Assembly (NCBI GenBank): GCA_030695415.1
Contig: JAUYQZ010000046.1
Location: 207,709 to 271,708, forward strand
Origin: Hylemonella sp.
Lineage (GTDB): Bacteria; Pseudomonadota; Gammaproteobacteria; Burkholderiales; Burkholderiaceae_C
Reading direction: 5' to 3'
DNA length: 64,000 bases
Below are positions 1 through 7,468 of this stretch, piece after piece. Within the stretch, counting starts at the first letter, position 1. The number at the start of each line of letters is the position of its first letter. A program made the translations under genes and the position numbers. The notes under the pieces are model-generated. The model saw only the letters and a program-made list of their open reading frames with translations. It made no database searches and had not been told where the DNA came from.

Positions 1-244
1 TCACGGCACGCTGGGTGGTCTGCGTCAACGTGAGCTTGTCAGCGGTCAACGCGCTGCCCACCGTGCCGGAGGCCACCGCGCCGCCCATGGGCAAGCCCGC
101 CTGGCCGGGATTGATGGGGTCGGCCAGCACCAGCGGACAGAAGCACAGGGCAAGGGCCAGCGGCAAGGCCTTGAGCGCAAACGCAGCCGCCTCGGCCCGT
201 GGCCGACGACGGCGATGAGAGAGCGTAGACCGTGAGTGTTTCAT
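1..244 (-). CDS. TpsA-type two-partner-secretion exoprotein, N-terminal fragment (cut by window edge)
   Basis: Reading the minus strand from the ATG at 244 gives an open frame of 81 codons that runs off the left edge. It begins MKHSRSTLSHRRRR, an unusually long basic N-region, then a hydrophobic core (LKALPLALALCFCPLVLA) and a likely signal-peptidase site. Then comes a segment ending LTLTQTTQRAV, which resembles the start of the haemagglutinin-activity (TPS) domain of FhaB-like proteins, usually followed by I-x-W-x-S-F. A GGGAAG-type ribosome binding site precedes the ATG. The TpsB transporter gene ends 36 nt upstream on the same strand, the usual TPS order. These proteins are exported by Sec and secreted as large beta-helical adhesins, toxins or contact-dependent effectors. 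Which type this is cannot be told from the visible part. Confidence 0.8.
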   Translation of the reverse strand, partial: MKHSRSTLSHRRRRPRAEAAAFALKALPLALALCFCPLVLADPINPGQAGLPMGGAVASGTVGSALTADKLTLTQTTQRAV

Positions 245-280
245 CGTGCTTCCCTTGTCCAGTTTCAATGCCCGCCCCAA

Positions 281-2029
281 CTAGAAGCGCACCAGCAGCG
301 ACCCCAGCAGGCGCACCGCCTTGCCGTTGTCCACCGCGCTGGCCAGCGACTTGGTCAGGGGCCAGACCGCCTCCACCTGGGCCGTGACATTGCCCACCAG
401 GAACAGGCGGGCACCGACACCGGCCGATGCCAGGCTTTGCGTGGCGGGCGTGCCGGCTGAAGGCGTGCCCACACGCGTCACCTCGCCCACTTCATACAGC
501 CCCAACAAGTGATAGCCCTGTACTCCGGGCAGCGCCGGGACGCCAACATAACGGGGCTCCAGACGGATGGCCAGGGCGCGGTCCCCCACCAGCTCGGCCG
601 CTTCGTAGGCCCGCCCGAAGCGGCGCCCCCCCAGGGCAAACTGCTCGGACGAGAGCAGGGGCGTGTCGCCCGACCATTGGCCCGCCATGCCCATGGTCAC
701 ACCCCAGCGCCCACCCAGCGGCTGGAAACGCGTGTAGTCGAAGACCACCTTGCTGAACATGCCATCGGCGCCGGCCCGGCTCTTCAACGCATCACCCTTG
801 CTGGTGCCACCTACCCCCTGGCTGACGTCCACTTCCAGGATGTTCTGCCCCTCCCAGGCGTCGAGCGCCAACCAGCTCAGGCCAGCGCGAACGGCGCGGA
901 TTCGGTCCTCCGTCGTGCGCACCCCCTGGGTGTTGGTGTCGGTGTCGACCGTGTCGTACACCAGGCGGGCCAGCACGCTGCGGTTGCGCGTACGCAACAC
1001 GGGGTATCCCAGCAACAGCGACACCCCGTCCGAACGCCCACGGATGTCGTACTGGCTCAGGCTGTCGCCCGGTTGCGTGCGCGCCTGGAACAGCGTCAGC
1101 CCCACCTTCCAGCCCTCGTCGTTCAGCACCTGGCTGTAGGCCAGCTGGTGATAGGCCAGCTCGGTATCGCCGGTGCCCACACCGATGTAGCGCAACTGGT
1201 CGTTGGCGCCGAGCAACTGGTTGGCTGAAATGCCGACCATGGCCTGGTTGGGCCCCAGGTAGCGGGTGCCGTAGTTGTCGTAGGACGCAAAGCCCTCGAC
1301 ATCCTTGATGCTGGCAATCAGCGTCAGGTCGGCAGCGCCCACCACCTCCGACGGGGTCAAGACGCTGCGCAACTGCAGGCCGGGAAATTCGTTGGCGATC
1401 AGCAGATAGCGCTCCAGCACGTCGGCGCGCAGCGGCCGTGTCGCCATGATCTTTTCGCCAAGGGCAGCCAGCTCCTTCGCGACGCGTTGATCCCCTTCAA
1501 TGAATACTGCTGCGATGTACCCTTCCACCACGCGCAGGGTCAGCTCGCCGTCTGCGCCCAAGGTCTGCGGCGGCACGACGACCACTGACAGGAAATAGCC
1601 GGCATTCCGGTAACGCACCGTCAGCGCCTGCGCCAGCGTGAAGATGTCGCCAAGCGCGATCTCGCGTCCGACGTAGGGGGCCGTGACCTGGCTGAACTCC
1701 TCAGCAGTGAACACCGTGGCGTTCTCGATCGCGATGGTCTTGAGCGTCAGCCGGGTGGCCCGGACCGACTCGGGCACCGCTTCACGCTCGCCGGCTTTCA
1801 GTTCAGGCAGCACAATCTCTGCCGCCGGTGCCGCGGGGATATCGAAACGCTCGCGCAGTCGAGCGGGATCGGTAGCCGGAGACGTCGTCACCTGCGCCTG
1901 CGCACATACGCAGAGGACCAGCCCCGCCCACCCCCACCTCGTGGCCAGCATGCGTGCAAACGTGCGTGCATGCTCAGGCCGGCTTCCCATCCCGCCGAAA
2001 TACCATGCTCTGTTCCCGGTTCGCCCCAC
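281..2029 (-). CDS. TpsB outer-membrane transporter of a two-partner secretion system (ShlB/FhaC family)
   Basis: About 582 residues if the GTG at 2029 is used. After a signal sequence (hydrophobic core WAGLVLCVCAQAQ), residues about 90-170 form a POTRA/POTRA_2 region (ATVFTAEEFSQVTAPYVG ... LRVVEGYI). The rest is a 16-strand-type ShlB barrel ending in the terminal phenylalanine typical of BAM substrates (SLLVRF). The barrel motif normally read as V-R-G-Y appears here as F-G-R-A-Y after FALGGRR. The protein should sit in the outer membrane and export the TpsA encoded directly downstream. Start choice is open: the GTG at 2029 has an AAGGAG 5 nt upstream, but the hydrophobic core begins only at an ATG at 1951. 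Using the GTG would give an extended signal peptide of about 45 residues, a type known in some TPS and autotransporter proteins. Confidence 0.88.
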   Translation of the reverse strand: MGRTGNRAWYFGGMGSRPEHARTFARMLATRWGWAGLVLCVCAQAQVTTSPATDPARLRERFDIPAAPAAEIVLPELKAGEREAVPESVRATRLTLKTIAIENATVFTAEEFSQVTAPYVGREIALGDIFTLAQALTVRYRNAGYFLSVVVVPPQTLGADGELTLRVVEGYIAAVFIEGDQRVAKELAALGEKIMATRPLRADVLERYLLIANEFPGLQLRSVLTPSEVVGAADLTLIASIKDVEGFASYDNYGTRYLGPNQAMVGISANQLLGANDQLRYIGVGTGDTELAYHQLAYSQVLNDEGWKVGLTLFQARTQPGDSLSQYDIRGRSDGVSLLLGYPVLRTRNRSVLARLVYDTVDTDTNTQGVRTTEDRIRAVRAGLSWLALDAWEGQNILEVDVSQGVGGTSKGDALKSRAGADGMFSKVVFDYTRFQPLGGRWGVTMGMAGQWSGDTPLLSSEQFALGGRRFGRAYEAAELVGDRALAIRLEPRYVGVPALPGVQGYHLLGLYEVGEVTRVGTPSAGTPATQSLASAGVGARLFLVGNVTAQVEAVWPLTKSLASAVDNGKAVRLLGSLLVRF

Positions 2030-2316
2030 AGCCGCTCCTTGTGCGTCGGTCTTGCCGAGTTTGCGGGCTTCATATGACTATTGATGAGTCACTCAGGATA
2101 GTTAAAGCCCACTCCCTTCGATCCCAACATGTAACGCATGGTAACAAACTAATTCCATATGTAAACCCCCGGACGTCAGCAGGCAGAGAAAAAGCGGGTC
2201 CACCCCATGGCCGAAGTGCAAGAAAAAAGGGGCAACACCACCGGCGTTTCGCGCCGGGCAGATGGGAGAGTCCGGCACAATGCCCCGTCCCTGTCACCCA
2301 CCCGAGAGGAGTCCCC
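2030..2316. other. Divergent intergenic region between tpsB and the DUF302 gene
   Basis: 287 bases without a supported gene. The part from about 2070 to 2165 is clearly more AT-rich than its surroundings. It holds a perfect 11-bp palindrome TGAGTCACTCA (2085-2095), two CATATG sites (2071-2076 and about 2153-2158) and a direct repeat of GTAAC. It is the likely promoter region of the tpsB-tpsA pair. I could not identify a convincing -35/-10 pair on either strand. The AGAGGAG at about 2305-2311 is the ribosome binding site of the next gene. Confidence 0.5.
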
Positions 2317-2700
2317 ATGTTCTACACCGTCGACACCACAAAACCCTTCGAGCAGGCCTGCACCGATCTGGACGCCGCCGTCAAACGCCACAGCTTTGGC
2401 GTGCTGCACGTCCACGACCTTGGCAACACCCTGCGCAGCAAGGGTCTGAGCTTCACCGAAAACTGCCGCGTCTTCGAGGTCTGCAACCCGGCCCAGGCTG
2501 CCAAGGTGCTGGCCAGCGACATGCAGATGAACATGGCCCTGCCCTGCCGCATTTCTGTCTACACTGAAAATGGAAAGACGCGGATCGGCATGATCAAGCC
2601 CACCGACATGCTGGCCATGCTCTCCCAGGATCCGGCCCTGAGCCAGGTGGCCAAGGAAGTCGACGAGAAGACCACGCTGATGATCAACGAGGCGAAATGA
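2317..2700 (+). CDS. DUF302 family protein
   Basis: 127 residues from the ATG at 2317, preceded by GAGAGGAG at a normal distance. Longer upstream starts lack this site. The pattern is that of DUF302 proteins: an amphipathic start (FEQACTDLDAAVKRHSFGVLHVHD), then F-x-V-C-N-P-x-x-A near residue 60, L-P-C-R-I-S-V-Y near residue 80 and a short helical tail. The family is small, soluble or periplasmic and of unknown biochemical role. Some members are linked to metal or redox stress. There is no signal peptide here. The stop overlaps the next gene (ATGA), so the two are probably translationally coupled. Confidence 0.85.
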   Translation: MFYTVDTTKPFEQACTDLDAAVKRHSFGVLHVHDLGNTLRSKGLSFTENCRVFEVCNPAQAAKVLASDMQMNMALPCRISVYTENGKTRIGMIKPTDMLAMLSQDPALSQVAKEVDEKTTLMINEAK

Positions 2701-3731
2701 TGCAAACGGCACTGCACCGATTCCTGCGCCGGACAGCCATCCTGCTGCTGTCCAGTAGCTGCCTCTGGGCCCGGGCCCAGGAAGCCCAGCCCACCTATGC
2801 CAGCGCCGAACCGCTGGGCACGGCCATGGAGAACTGGGCCTACCCCTATCCGGTGCAGATGTTGCAGTTCGAGGTAGAGGGCCGGCCGGTACGCATGGCC
2901 TACATGGATGTGAAGCCGCAGAACCCCAATGGCCAGACCATCGTGTTGCTGCACGGCAAGAACTTCGGCTCGGACTACTGGGCCAACACCCTGAGCGCCA
3001 TGTCCACCTACGGCTTTCGCGTGATTGCCCCGGACCAGATCGGCTTTGGCAAATCGTCCAAGCCCGAGATGCGCTACACCTTCGGCATGCTGGCCGAGAA
3101 CACCGCGCGGCTGCTCGACCACCTGAAGGTCGGCCGGACCACGGTCATCGCCAACAGCATGGGGGGCATGCTGGGTGTGCATTTCGCGCGTCGTTACCCG
3201 GAACGCGTGATCGCCCTGGTGCTGGAAAACCCGCTGGGCCTCGAGGACTATGTGGCCAGCATTCCGCCCCAGCAGACGCCCAACCTCGTGAAGCTGGAGA
3301 TGGCGCAGACGCCGGCGAGTTATCGCAACTTCGTCAAGGGCTACTTCCCGGTCTGGAAGCCCGAGTTCGAGCGCTTCGTGGAGCAATTCGCGCGCGTGCA
3401 ACTCAGCGGCGACTACCCGCACTTCGCCCTGGTCTCGGCACTGACCTACCAGATGATCTACGACGGGCCCATCTACAACGAGCTGCCCCAACTCAAGGTG
3501 CCGACCCTGCTGGTCATCGGCCAGAACGACCGCACGGTGTTCGGCCGCCGCTTCGCGCCGCCCGAGGTGGTCAAGCCCATGGGCAACTTCCCCGCCCTGG
3601 GCCGCGCCGCACAGCAGCGCATCCCGGGTGCGGTACTCAAGGAATTCAACGGCGTGGGCCACGTGCCGCACCTGGAGCAGCCCGAGCGCTTCCACGCGGT
3701 GGTCATGGACTTCATCTACGGCAAAAAATAA
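2697..3731 (+). CDS. Secreted alpha/beta-hydrolase fold protein
   Basis: 344 residues from the ATG at 2697, which overlaps the preceding stop. A second ATG follows immediately at 2700. The N-terminus is a signal peptide (TAILLLSSSCLWARAQ) ending near residue 28. The oxyanion-hole segment LLHGKNFGSDYW is followed by the nucleophile elbow N-S-M-G-G near residue 155. The acidic residue is in IGQNDRTVFG and the catalytic histidine in GVGHVPHLEQPERF near residue 325. These mark a complete Ser-Asp-His alpha/beta hydrolase, probably periplasmic. Substrate is unknown; an esterase or lactonase is plausible. The elbow has N-S-M-G-G rather than the usual G-x-S-x-G. The gene ends at a strong hairpin shared with the convergent neighbour. 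Confidence 0.85.
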   Translation: MMQTALHRFLRRTAILLLSSSCLWARAQEAQPTYASAEPLGTAMENWAYPYPVQMLQFEVEGRPVRMAYMDVKPQNPNGQTIVLLHGKNFGSDYWANTLSAMSTYGFRVIAPDQIGFGKSSKPEMRYTFGMLAENTARLLDHLKVGRTTVIANSMGGMLGVHFARRYPERVIALVLENPLGLEDYVASIPPQQTPNLVKLEMAQTPASYRNFVKGYFPVWKPEFERFVEQFARVQLSGDYPHFALVSALTYQMIYDGPIYNELPQLKVPTLLVIGQNDRTVFGRRFAPPEVVKPMGNFPALGRAAQQRIPGAVLKEFNGVGHVPHLEQPERFHAVVMDFIYGKK

Positions 3732-3758
3732 ACCCTGAGGGCCTTGGCCCTCAGGGTT
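3731..3758. terminator. Bidirectional hairpin terminator between convergent genes
   Basis: A perfect 13-bp inverted repeat (AACCCTGAGGGCC at 3731-3743 and its complement at 3746-3758) with a 2-nt gap sits directly after the hydrolase stop codon. It faces the convergent small gene at 3784-4059. A T-rich tail is short on both sides, so efficiency is uncertain. Confidence 0.75.
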
Positions 3759-3783
3759 GTGGTGTGCGCTCCGCGACGGTGCC

Positions 3784-4059
3784 TTACTTGTCAGCGGGCT
3801 TCTGGGCACCGCCCTTGTTGCCCACCTTGTCCTGTATCCAGCCGTCGGCAGGCTTGAGAACCTTGTCGTTCACGGTGCCGAAGGCCTTGGTCACGCCCTT
3901 GTTGGCGGCCGAGGCGCCTTTCTGGATGCCTTGCTCGATCGCCTCACCGGTCTTTTTGCTCGTGCGCGCCGCCTTGTCGACGAAGCGCTCTTCCTCGGCG
4001 TGCACCGCCGGCACGGCCAGGGTGGACAACACCACGAACACCATCGGAAATTTCTTCAT
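3784..4059 (-). CDS. Small periplasmic protein of unknown function
   Basis: 91 residues from the ATG at 4059, which has a GAGGT about 6 nt upstream. A longer frame extends to 4110, but the signal peptide MKKFPMVFVVLSTLAVPAVHA starts at 4059 and decides the choice. The mature part is hydrophilic, Lys/Gly/Ala-rich and probably helical (DKAARTSKKTGEAIEQGIQK, then ASAANKGVTKAFGTVNDKV), ending in a charged tail. It recalls small stress-related or entericidin-like periplasmic proteins, but no family can be named. It is transcribed alone, convergent to the hydrolase. Confidence 0.75.
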   Translation of the reverse strand: MKKFPMVFVVLSTLAVPAVHAEEERFVDKAARTSKKTGEAIEQGIQKGASAANKGVTKAFGTVNDKVLKPADGWIQDKVGNKGGAQKPADK

Positions 4060-4176
4060 TTGAGACCTCGGTTGACGGACAGGGCAGATCCAACGCCGTG
4101 AATCTACCATCCCTGAACGTCCAAGCCGGATTGCCGGTGGACGAACAATAGCGGCGTACCGCTGCTTTCAGCACAC

Positions 4177-4278
4177 CGTGGGGTGCGGGTGGATGGTATC
4201 GCCGATCAACTCGCCCGCATGCGCTCCGACGATGCCGCCTGCGCCGATGCGCTGCGTTTCCTCGTGGAACAAGCCCTT
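4177..4278 (-). pseudogene. Decayed remnant of the 3' end of a dihydrolipoamide dehydrogenase gene
   Basis: Read on the minus strand, this stretch encodes KGLFHEETQRIGAGGIVGAH followed by AGELIGDTIHPHPT. It aligns with the C-terminal part of the intact LPD at 7469-9298 (KLLFDEETHRIVGGGIVGTH...IHPHPT) with many matches, including the His-containing HPHPT motif. The 16 residues between G-E and T-I-H in the intact protein are missing, an in-frame deletion of 48 nt. DNA identity is also direct, for example GTGGGGTGCGGGTGGATGGT at 4178-4197 and in the lpdA 3' region. The fragment has no start, no other LPD domains and no room for them. It abuts the stop of the TPR lipoprotein gene. It is best explained as debris of a partial duplication or of a lost LPD paralogue. 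Confidence 0.8.
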
Positions 4279-4877
4279 TATCGCTCCAACTCGGAGGCCA
4301 GCGCGAGCGCTTTCTGCCCCTCCGCAGCATTGCCCTGAGCGATGCGGGACTGGGCGATCACGCGCCAGTTCATGGCCTGAAGGCGGCGCTGGGTGGCGGC
4401 GAAGCTGTTGGACTTCTGGGCCAGCGCGATGGACTGGGCGTACTGCCCCTGGGCCAGCCGTAGCTGGGCCAGCTCGTGCCACAGGCGCGCGTTGCGTGGT
4501 TCGATGCGCAAGGCGCGCTCCAGCGTCGCGCCGGCGGCTTCCGGGCGGCCCGTGACGGTGTCCTGCTGCGCCCGGTCCAGCAAGGCAATCACAGCCCGAT
4601 TGCCGGAAACGGGGGGCAAGGGCGGCGGCTCTGCGGCGGCGGGAAGATCGCTCGCCGGTCCGGCATCACTGCCCGGCACCGGACTGGTCTGCGTGGACAG
4701 GCCCGGGCTCGTCGGCACAGCGCTGTCCCGGTCGGCCGCCACAGCGGGACCCGGCGTCTGCGGCAGCGTCATCCCGCCTGCGCCAGGGGCTGGCGGCGGC
4801 GCCGTGCCCACGCTGGCGCAGGCCGCCAGCAGCAGCGGCACGGCAGCCACCAGGAGTCGTTCAGGGTATCGTTTCAT
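4278..4877 (-). CDS. TPR-containing lipoprotein, coupled to PBP1b
   Basis: 199 residues. The N-terminus has a lipobox (LLLAAC, Cys at about residue 20), so it should be a lipid-anchored envelope protein. Residues about 21-95 are a Pro/Ala/Gly-rich linker. The C-terminal half carries tetratricopeptide-type helices (VIALLDRAQQDTVTGRPEAA, then LERALRIEPRNARLWHELAQ and following). The start codon overlaps the stop of the penicillin-binding protein gene by one base (TGATG), which implies translational coupling. A role in outer-membrane regulation of the synthase, similar in concept to LpoB or YraP-like partners, is an inference from the coupling. The sequence is not recognisably LpoB. Confidence 0.8.
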   Translation of the reverse strand: MKRYPERLLVAAVPLLLAACASVGTAPPPAPGAGGMTLPQTPGPAVAADRDSAVPTSPGLSTQTSPVPGSDAGPASDLPAAAEPPPLPPVSGNRAVIALLDRAQQDTVTGRPEAAGATLERALRIEPRNARLWHELAQLRLAQGQYAQSIALAQKSNSFAATQRRLQAMNWRVIAQSRIAQGNAAEGQKALALASELER

Positions 4878-7285
4878 CAGTCAAACAGCTTGCGGATCCA
4901 GCTACGTTGGCCCGGATTATCCTGCCCGGCCGCCTGGTCACTGCCGGCCGAAGTGGCATCCGGCGGGCTGGGCAGGGGACGATCAGCCGGCTTGCAGGGG
5001 GTGGTGGCGACGGGCGCCGAGCCCTTGATGAAGGGCAGGAGCACGGTCGTCTTGCACGCCTCCTCCTGGCGCAAGCCCGTGCCGGGGTCGATGGCGACCA
5101 TCTCGATGTCCTCGGGCACGCCCGGCTGCAGGGGTTCGGGCTGGATGTTCTTCATCATCTCGCCCCAGACCGTCATGGCGCCCGAACCGCCGGTCAGGCC
5201 GGTGGACTTGTTGTCGTCCCGCCCCACCCACACCACGGCCACATGGTCGCCGGTGTAGCCGGCGAACCAGCTGTCGCGCATGTCGTCGGTCGTGCCGGTC
5301 TTGCCCGCCACCTTGAGCTCGGCGCTCACCCAGCTGCTCAAGGGCTGCCCCGTGCCCTCTTCCACCACGCCCTGCAAGGCCGTGGTCAGCAGGAAGACCG
5401 GCGCGGCTGCGGCGACGGACTCCACGTTGAGCGGGTAGCGCTGCAGGGGTTTGCCGTCAGCGGTGACGATTTCACGGATGGCGCGCAAGGGCGTGCGAAA
5501 CCCGCCATCGGCAAAGGTCTGGTACATCTGCGTCACCTCGATGGGCGACAGTTCATACGCCCCCAGCAGTGAAGACGCAAACGGCGACGGTCTGCGCTCA
5601 ATGCCGAAGCGTGGCAACTTGTCGAGAATGCGATCCATGCCCAGCTCGATGCCCAGGCGCGCGGTGGACACATTGAGTGAGCGCGCCAGTGCCGTGCGCA
5701 GCGGCACCTGGCCGTTGAACTTGTGGTCGTAGTTCTGCGGCTTCCAGTCGGGCGTGCCGCGCTGGCGCCAGACCAGCGGGCTGTCATCCAGCGGCGTGAC
5801 CAGTGTGTATCTGTCCGGATTCTCAAGCGCCGTGAGGTACACGATGGGCTTGGCCAGCGAGCCGATCTGGCGCTTCGCGTCGATGGCGCGGTTGTAGCCG
5901 GCATAGCGCGCCTGCCGCCCGCCCACCAGGGCCTGCACCTCGCCGTTCTGGGTGCTGCTGACGACCACCGATCCCTCCAGCGTGTTGCCGGGCAGCTTGC
6001 GTGCTTTCTCGATCTGCTCCAGCCGCTGCGCCAGGGCCTGCTCCGCCGCGCGCTGGATGCGTGGATCCAGCGTGGTGAAGATCCGCAGCCCCTCGCTGCG
6101 CAAATCCTCCTCGCGGTAGTCGCGCTGCAGCTGCCGATGCACGTACTGCAGGAACGCAGGGTACGGCGACGTGCCCGTGGGCACGCGCGCCGCCACCCCC
6201 AGCGGCTGTTGACGGGCCTGAGCAAACTGGGCCTGGCTGATGGTCCCGAGCTTGACCATCTCCTGCAGTACGACGTTGCGTCGCTGCAGCGCCTGCTCCG
6301 GCTTGTTGCGCGGGTCATAGACGGCGGGGCCCTTGATCATGCCCACCAGCAGGGCGATTTCATGCAGCTCGAGCCGCTCCAGCGGCCGGTCGAAGTAGAA
6401 ATGGCTGGCCAGACCCACGCCGTGGATGGCGCGATTGGCGTCCTGCCCGAGATAGATCTCGTTGAGATAGGTCTCGAGGATCTCCTCCTTGCCGTAATGC
6501 AGCTCCAGCAGCAAGGCCATCAGGACCTCGTTGGCCTTGCGTGAGAGCGTGCGCTCGGAGGTCAGGAAGAAGTTCTTCACCAGCTGCTGGGTCAGGGTGC
6601 TGCCGCCTTCGATGCGCTGACCGCTCAGGGTCTTGTACAGCGCACGTGCGATGCCCCGCGGATCGATGCCCCAATGCGTATGGAACTTTCGGTCCTCGAT
6701 GGCGAGCAGCGCGTCGATCAGGGGCTGGGGAACCTGGTTCAGCCGCAGCAGATCGCGGTCCTCGTTGTGACCTGGATAGATGCCACCGATCTGCGGTGGC
6801 TCCAGGCGCAAGAGCGTGATGTCCCGTTCTTCGCCGGCCCGCTCCTGCAACCGGGACACCGTACCGTCGGCAAATTCGGCGCGCACGCGCTGAACCGCCT
6901 GGGCGCCGTCCCAGAACACGAAGTCGCGCGTCGTGAACTCGACGCCCTGAAGGGTGTAACGGTAGCTGCCCGCCTCCTGGGGCTGCGGGGTCTCGTGATA
7001 ACCAATCCGCTTGAGTTCCTCGACCAGCTGCGCCGGCGTCAGCTTGAGCCCCGGGTAGACCTCCAGGGCACGACCATAGACGCGCGCGGGAACGGCGAAC
7101 TTGCGTCCCTCGAAAGCCTCGCGGATGGTGACATCGAGGTAGTACAGGTATCCGCTCAGGCCCAGGCCGGCGAGCAGAACCAGCACCCGCAGCACCCGGC
7201 TGCGGAAAAGCAGCAGGACCCATTGCCGCAGAAACGGCAGCAGCTTGAAACGGAGCCAGCTCCAGAGCGTTTGTAGAAATTTCAT
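4877..7285 (-). CDS. mrcB: Bifunctional penicillin-binding protein 1B (glycosyltransferase/transpeptidase)
   Basis: 802 residues from the ATG at 7285; in-frame starts also exist at 7315 (ATG) and 7327 (GTG), none with a strong ribosome site. One transmembrane segment (VLRVLVLLAGLGLSGYLYYL) follows a basic N-terminus. A UB2H-like region comes next (AVPARVYGRALEVYPG), then the GT51 glycosyltransferase with catalytic Glu in EDRKFHTHWGIDPRG and the GGSTLTQQLVKN motif. The transpeptidase follows, with S-x-x-K in GSLAKPIVYL, an SLN-type motif in ARSLNVSTARLG and KTGTTDD. All key residues are present and the length matches the PBP1B family. It polymerises and cross-links peptidoglycan in the periplasm. 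The stop overlaps the downstream TPR lipoprotein start. Confidence 0.95.
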   Translation of the reverse strand: MKFLQTLWSWLRFKLLPFLRQWVLLLFRSRVLRVLVLLAGLGLSGYLYYLDVTIREAFEGRKFAVPARVYGRALEVYPGLKLTPAQLVEELKRIGYHETPQPQEAGSYRYTLQGVEFTTRDFVFWDGAQAVQRVRAEFADGTVSRLQERAGEERDITLLRLEPPQIGGIYPGHNEDRDLLRLNQVPQPLIDALLAIEDRKFHTHWGIDPRGIARALYKTLSGQRIEGGSTLTQQLVKNFFLTSERTLSRKANEVLMALLLELHYGKEEILETYLNEIYLGQDANRAIHGVGLASHFYFDRPLERLELHEIALLVGMIKGPAVYDPRNKPEQALQRRNVVLQEMVKLGTISQAQFAQARQQPLGVAARVPTGTSPYPAFLQYVHRQLQRDYREEDLRSEGLRIFTTLDPRIQRAAEQALAQRLEQIEKARKLPGNTLEGSVVVSSTQNGEVQALVGGRQARYAGYNRAIDAKRQIGSLAKPIVYLTALENPDRYTLVTPLDDSPLVWRQRGTPDWKPQNYDHKFNGQVPLRTALARSLNVSTARLGIELGMDRILDKLPRFGIERRPSPFASSLLGAYELSPIEVTQMYQTFADGGFRTPLRAIREIVTADGKPLQRYPLNVESVAAAAPVFLLTTALQGVVEEGTGQPLSSWVSAELKVAGKTGTTDDMRDSWFAGYTGDHVAVVWVGRDDNKSTGLTGGSGAMTVWGEMMKNIQPEPLQPGVPEDIEMVAIDPGTGLRQEEACKTTVLLPFIKGSAPVATTPCKPADRPLPSPPDATSAGSDQAAGQDNPGQRSWIRKLFD

Positions 7286-7418
7286 TGTGACCCGTGTGAC
7301 AGCAATCGTTTTCATTTTAGGGCGCACCCAGGTCCAGCAAGTCTCCTGCCGTTACACGCCACGCCTGCCGCAACGGCCCACATCAGGCCCGGCGCGCCCC
7401 TGCCGCACCACAAAAACA

Positions 7419-7448
7419 AAAGCCCGAACCATCAGGGGCTCGGGCTTT
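7419..7448 (-). terminator. Intrinsic terminator of the pyruvate dehydrogenase operon
   Basis: On the minus strand, the hairpin AAAGCCCGA / TCGGGCTTT (9-bp stem, arms at 7440-7448 and 7419-7427) is followed by TGTTTTTG. It lies about 20 nt after the lpdA stop and before the PBP1B gene, so it separates the two transcription units. Confidence 0.85.
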
Positions 7449-7468
7449 CGGCGGGTCGGGGAAGGGAT

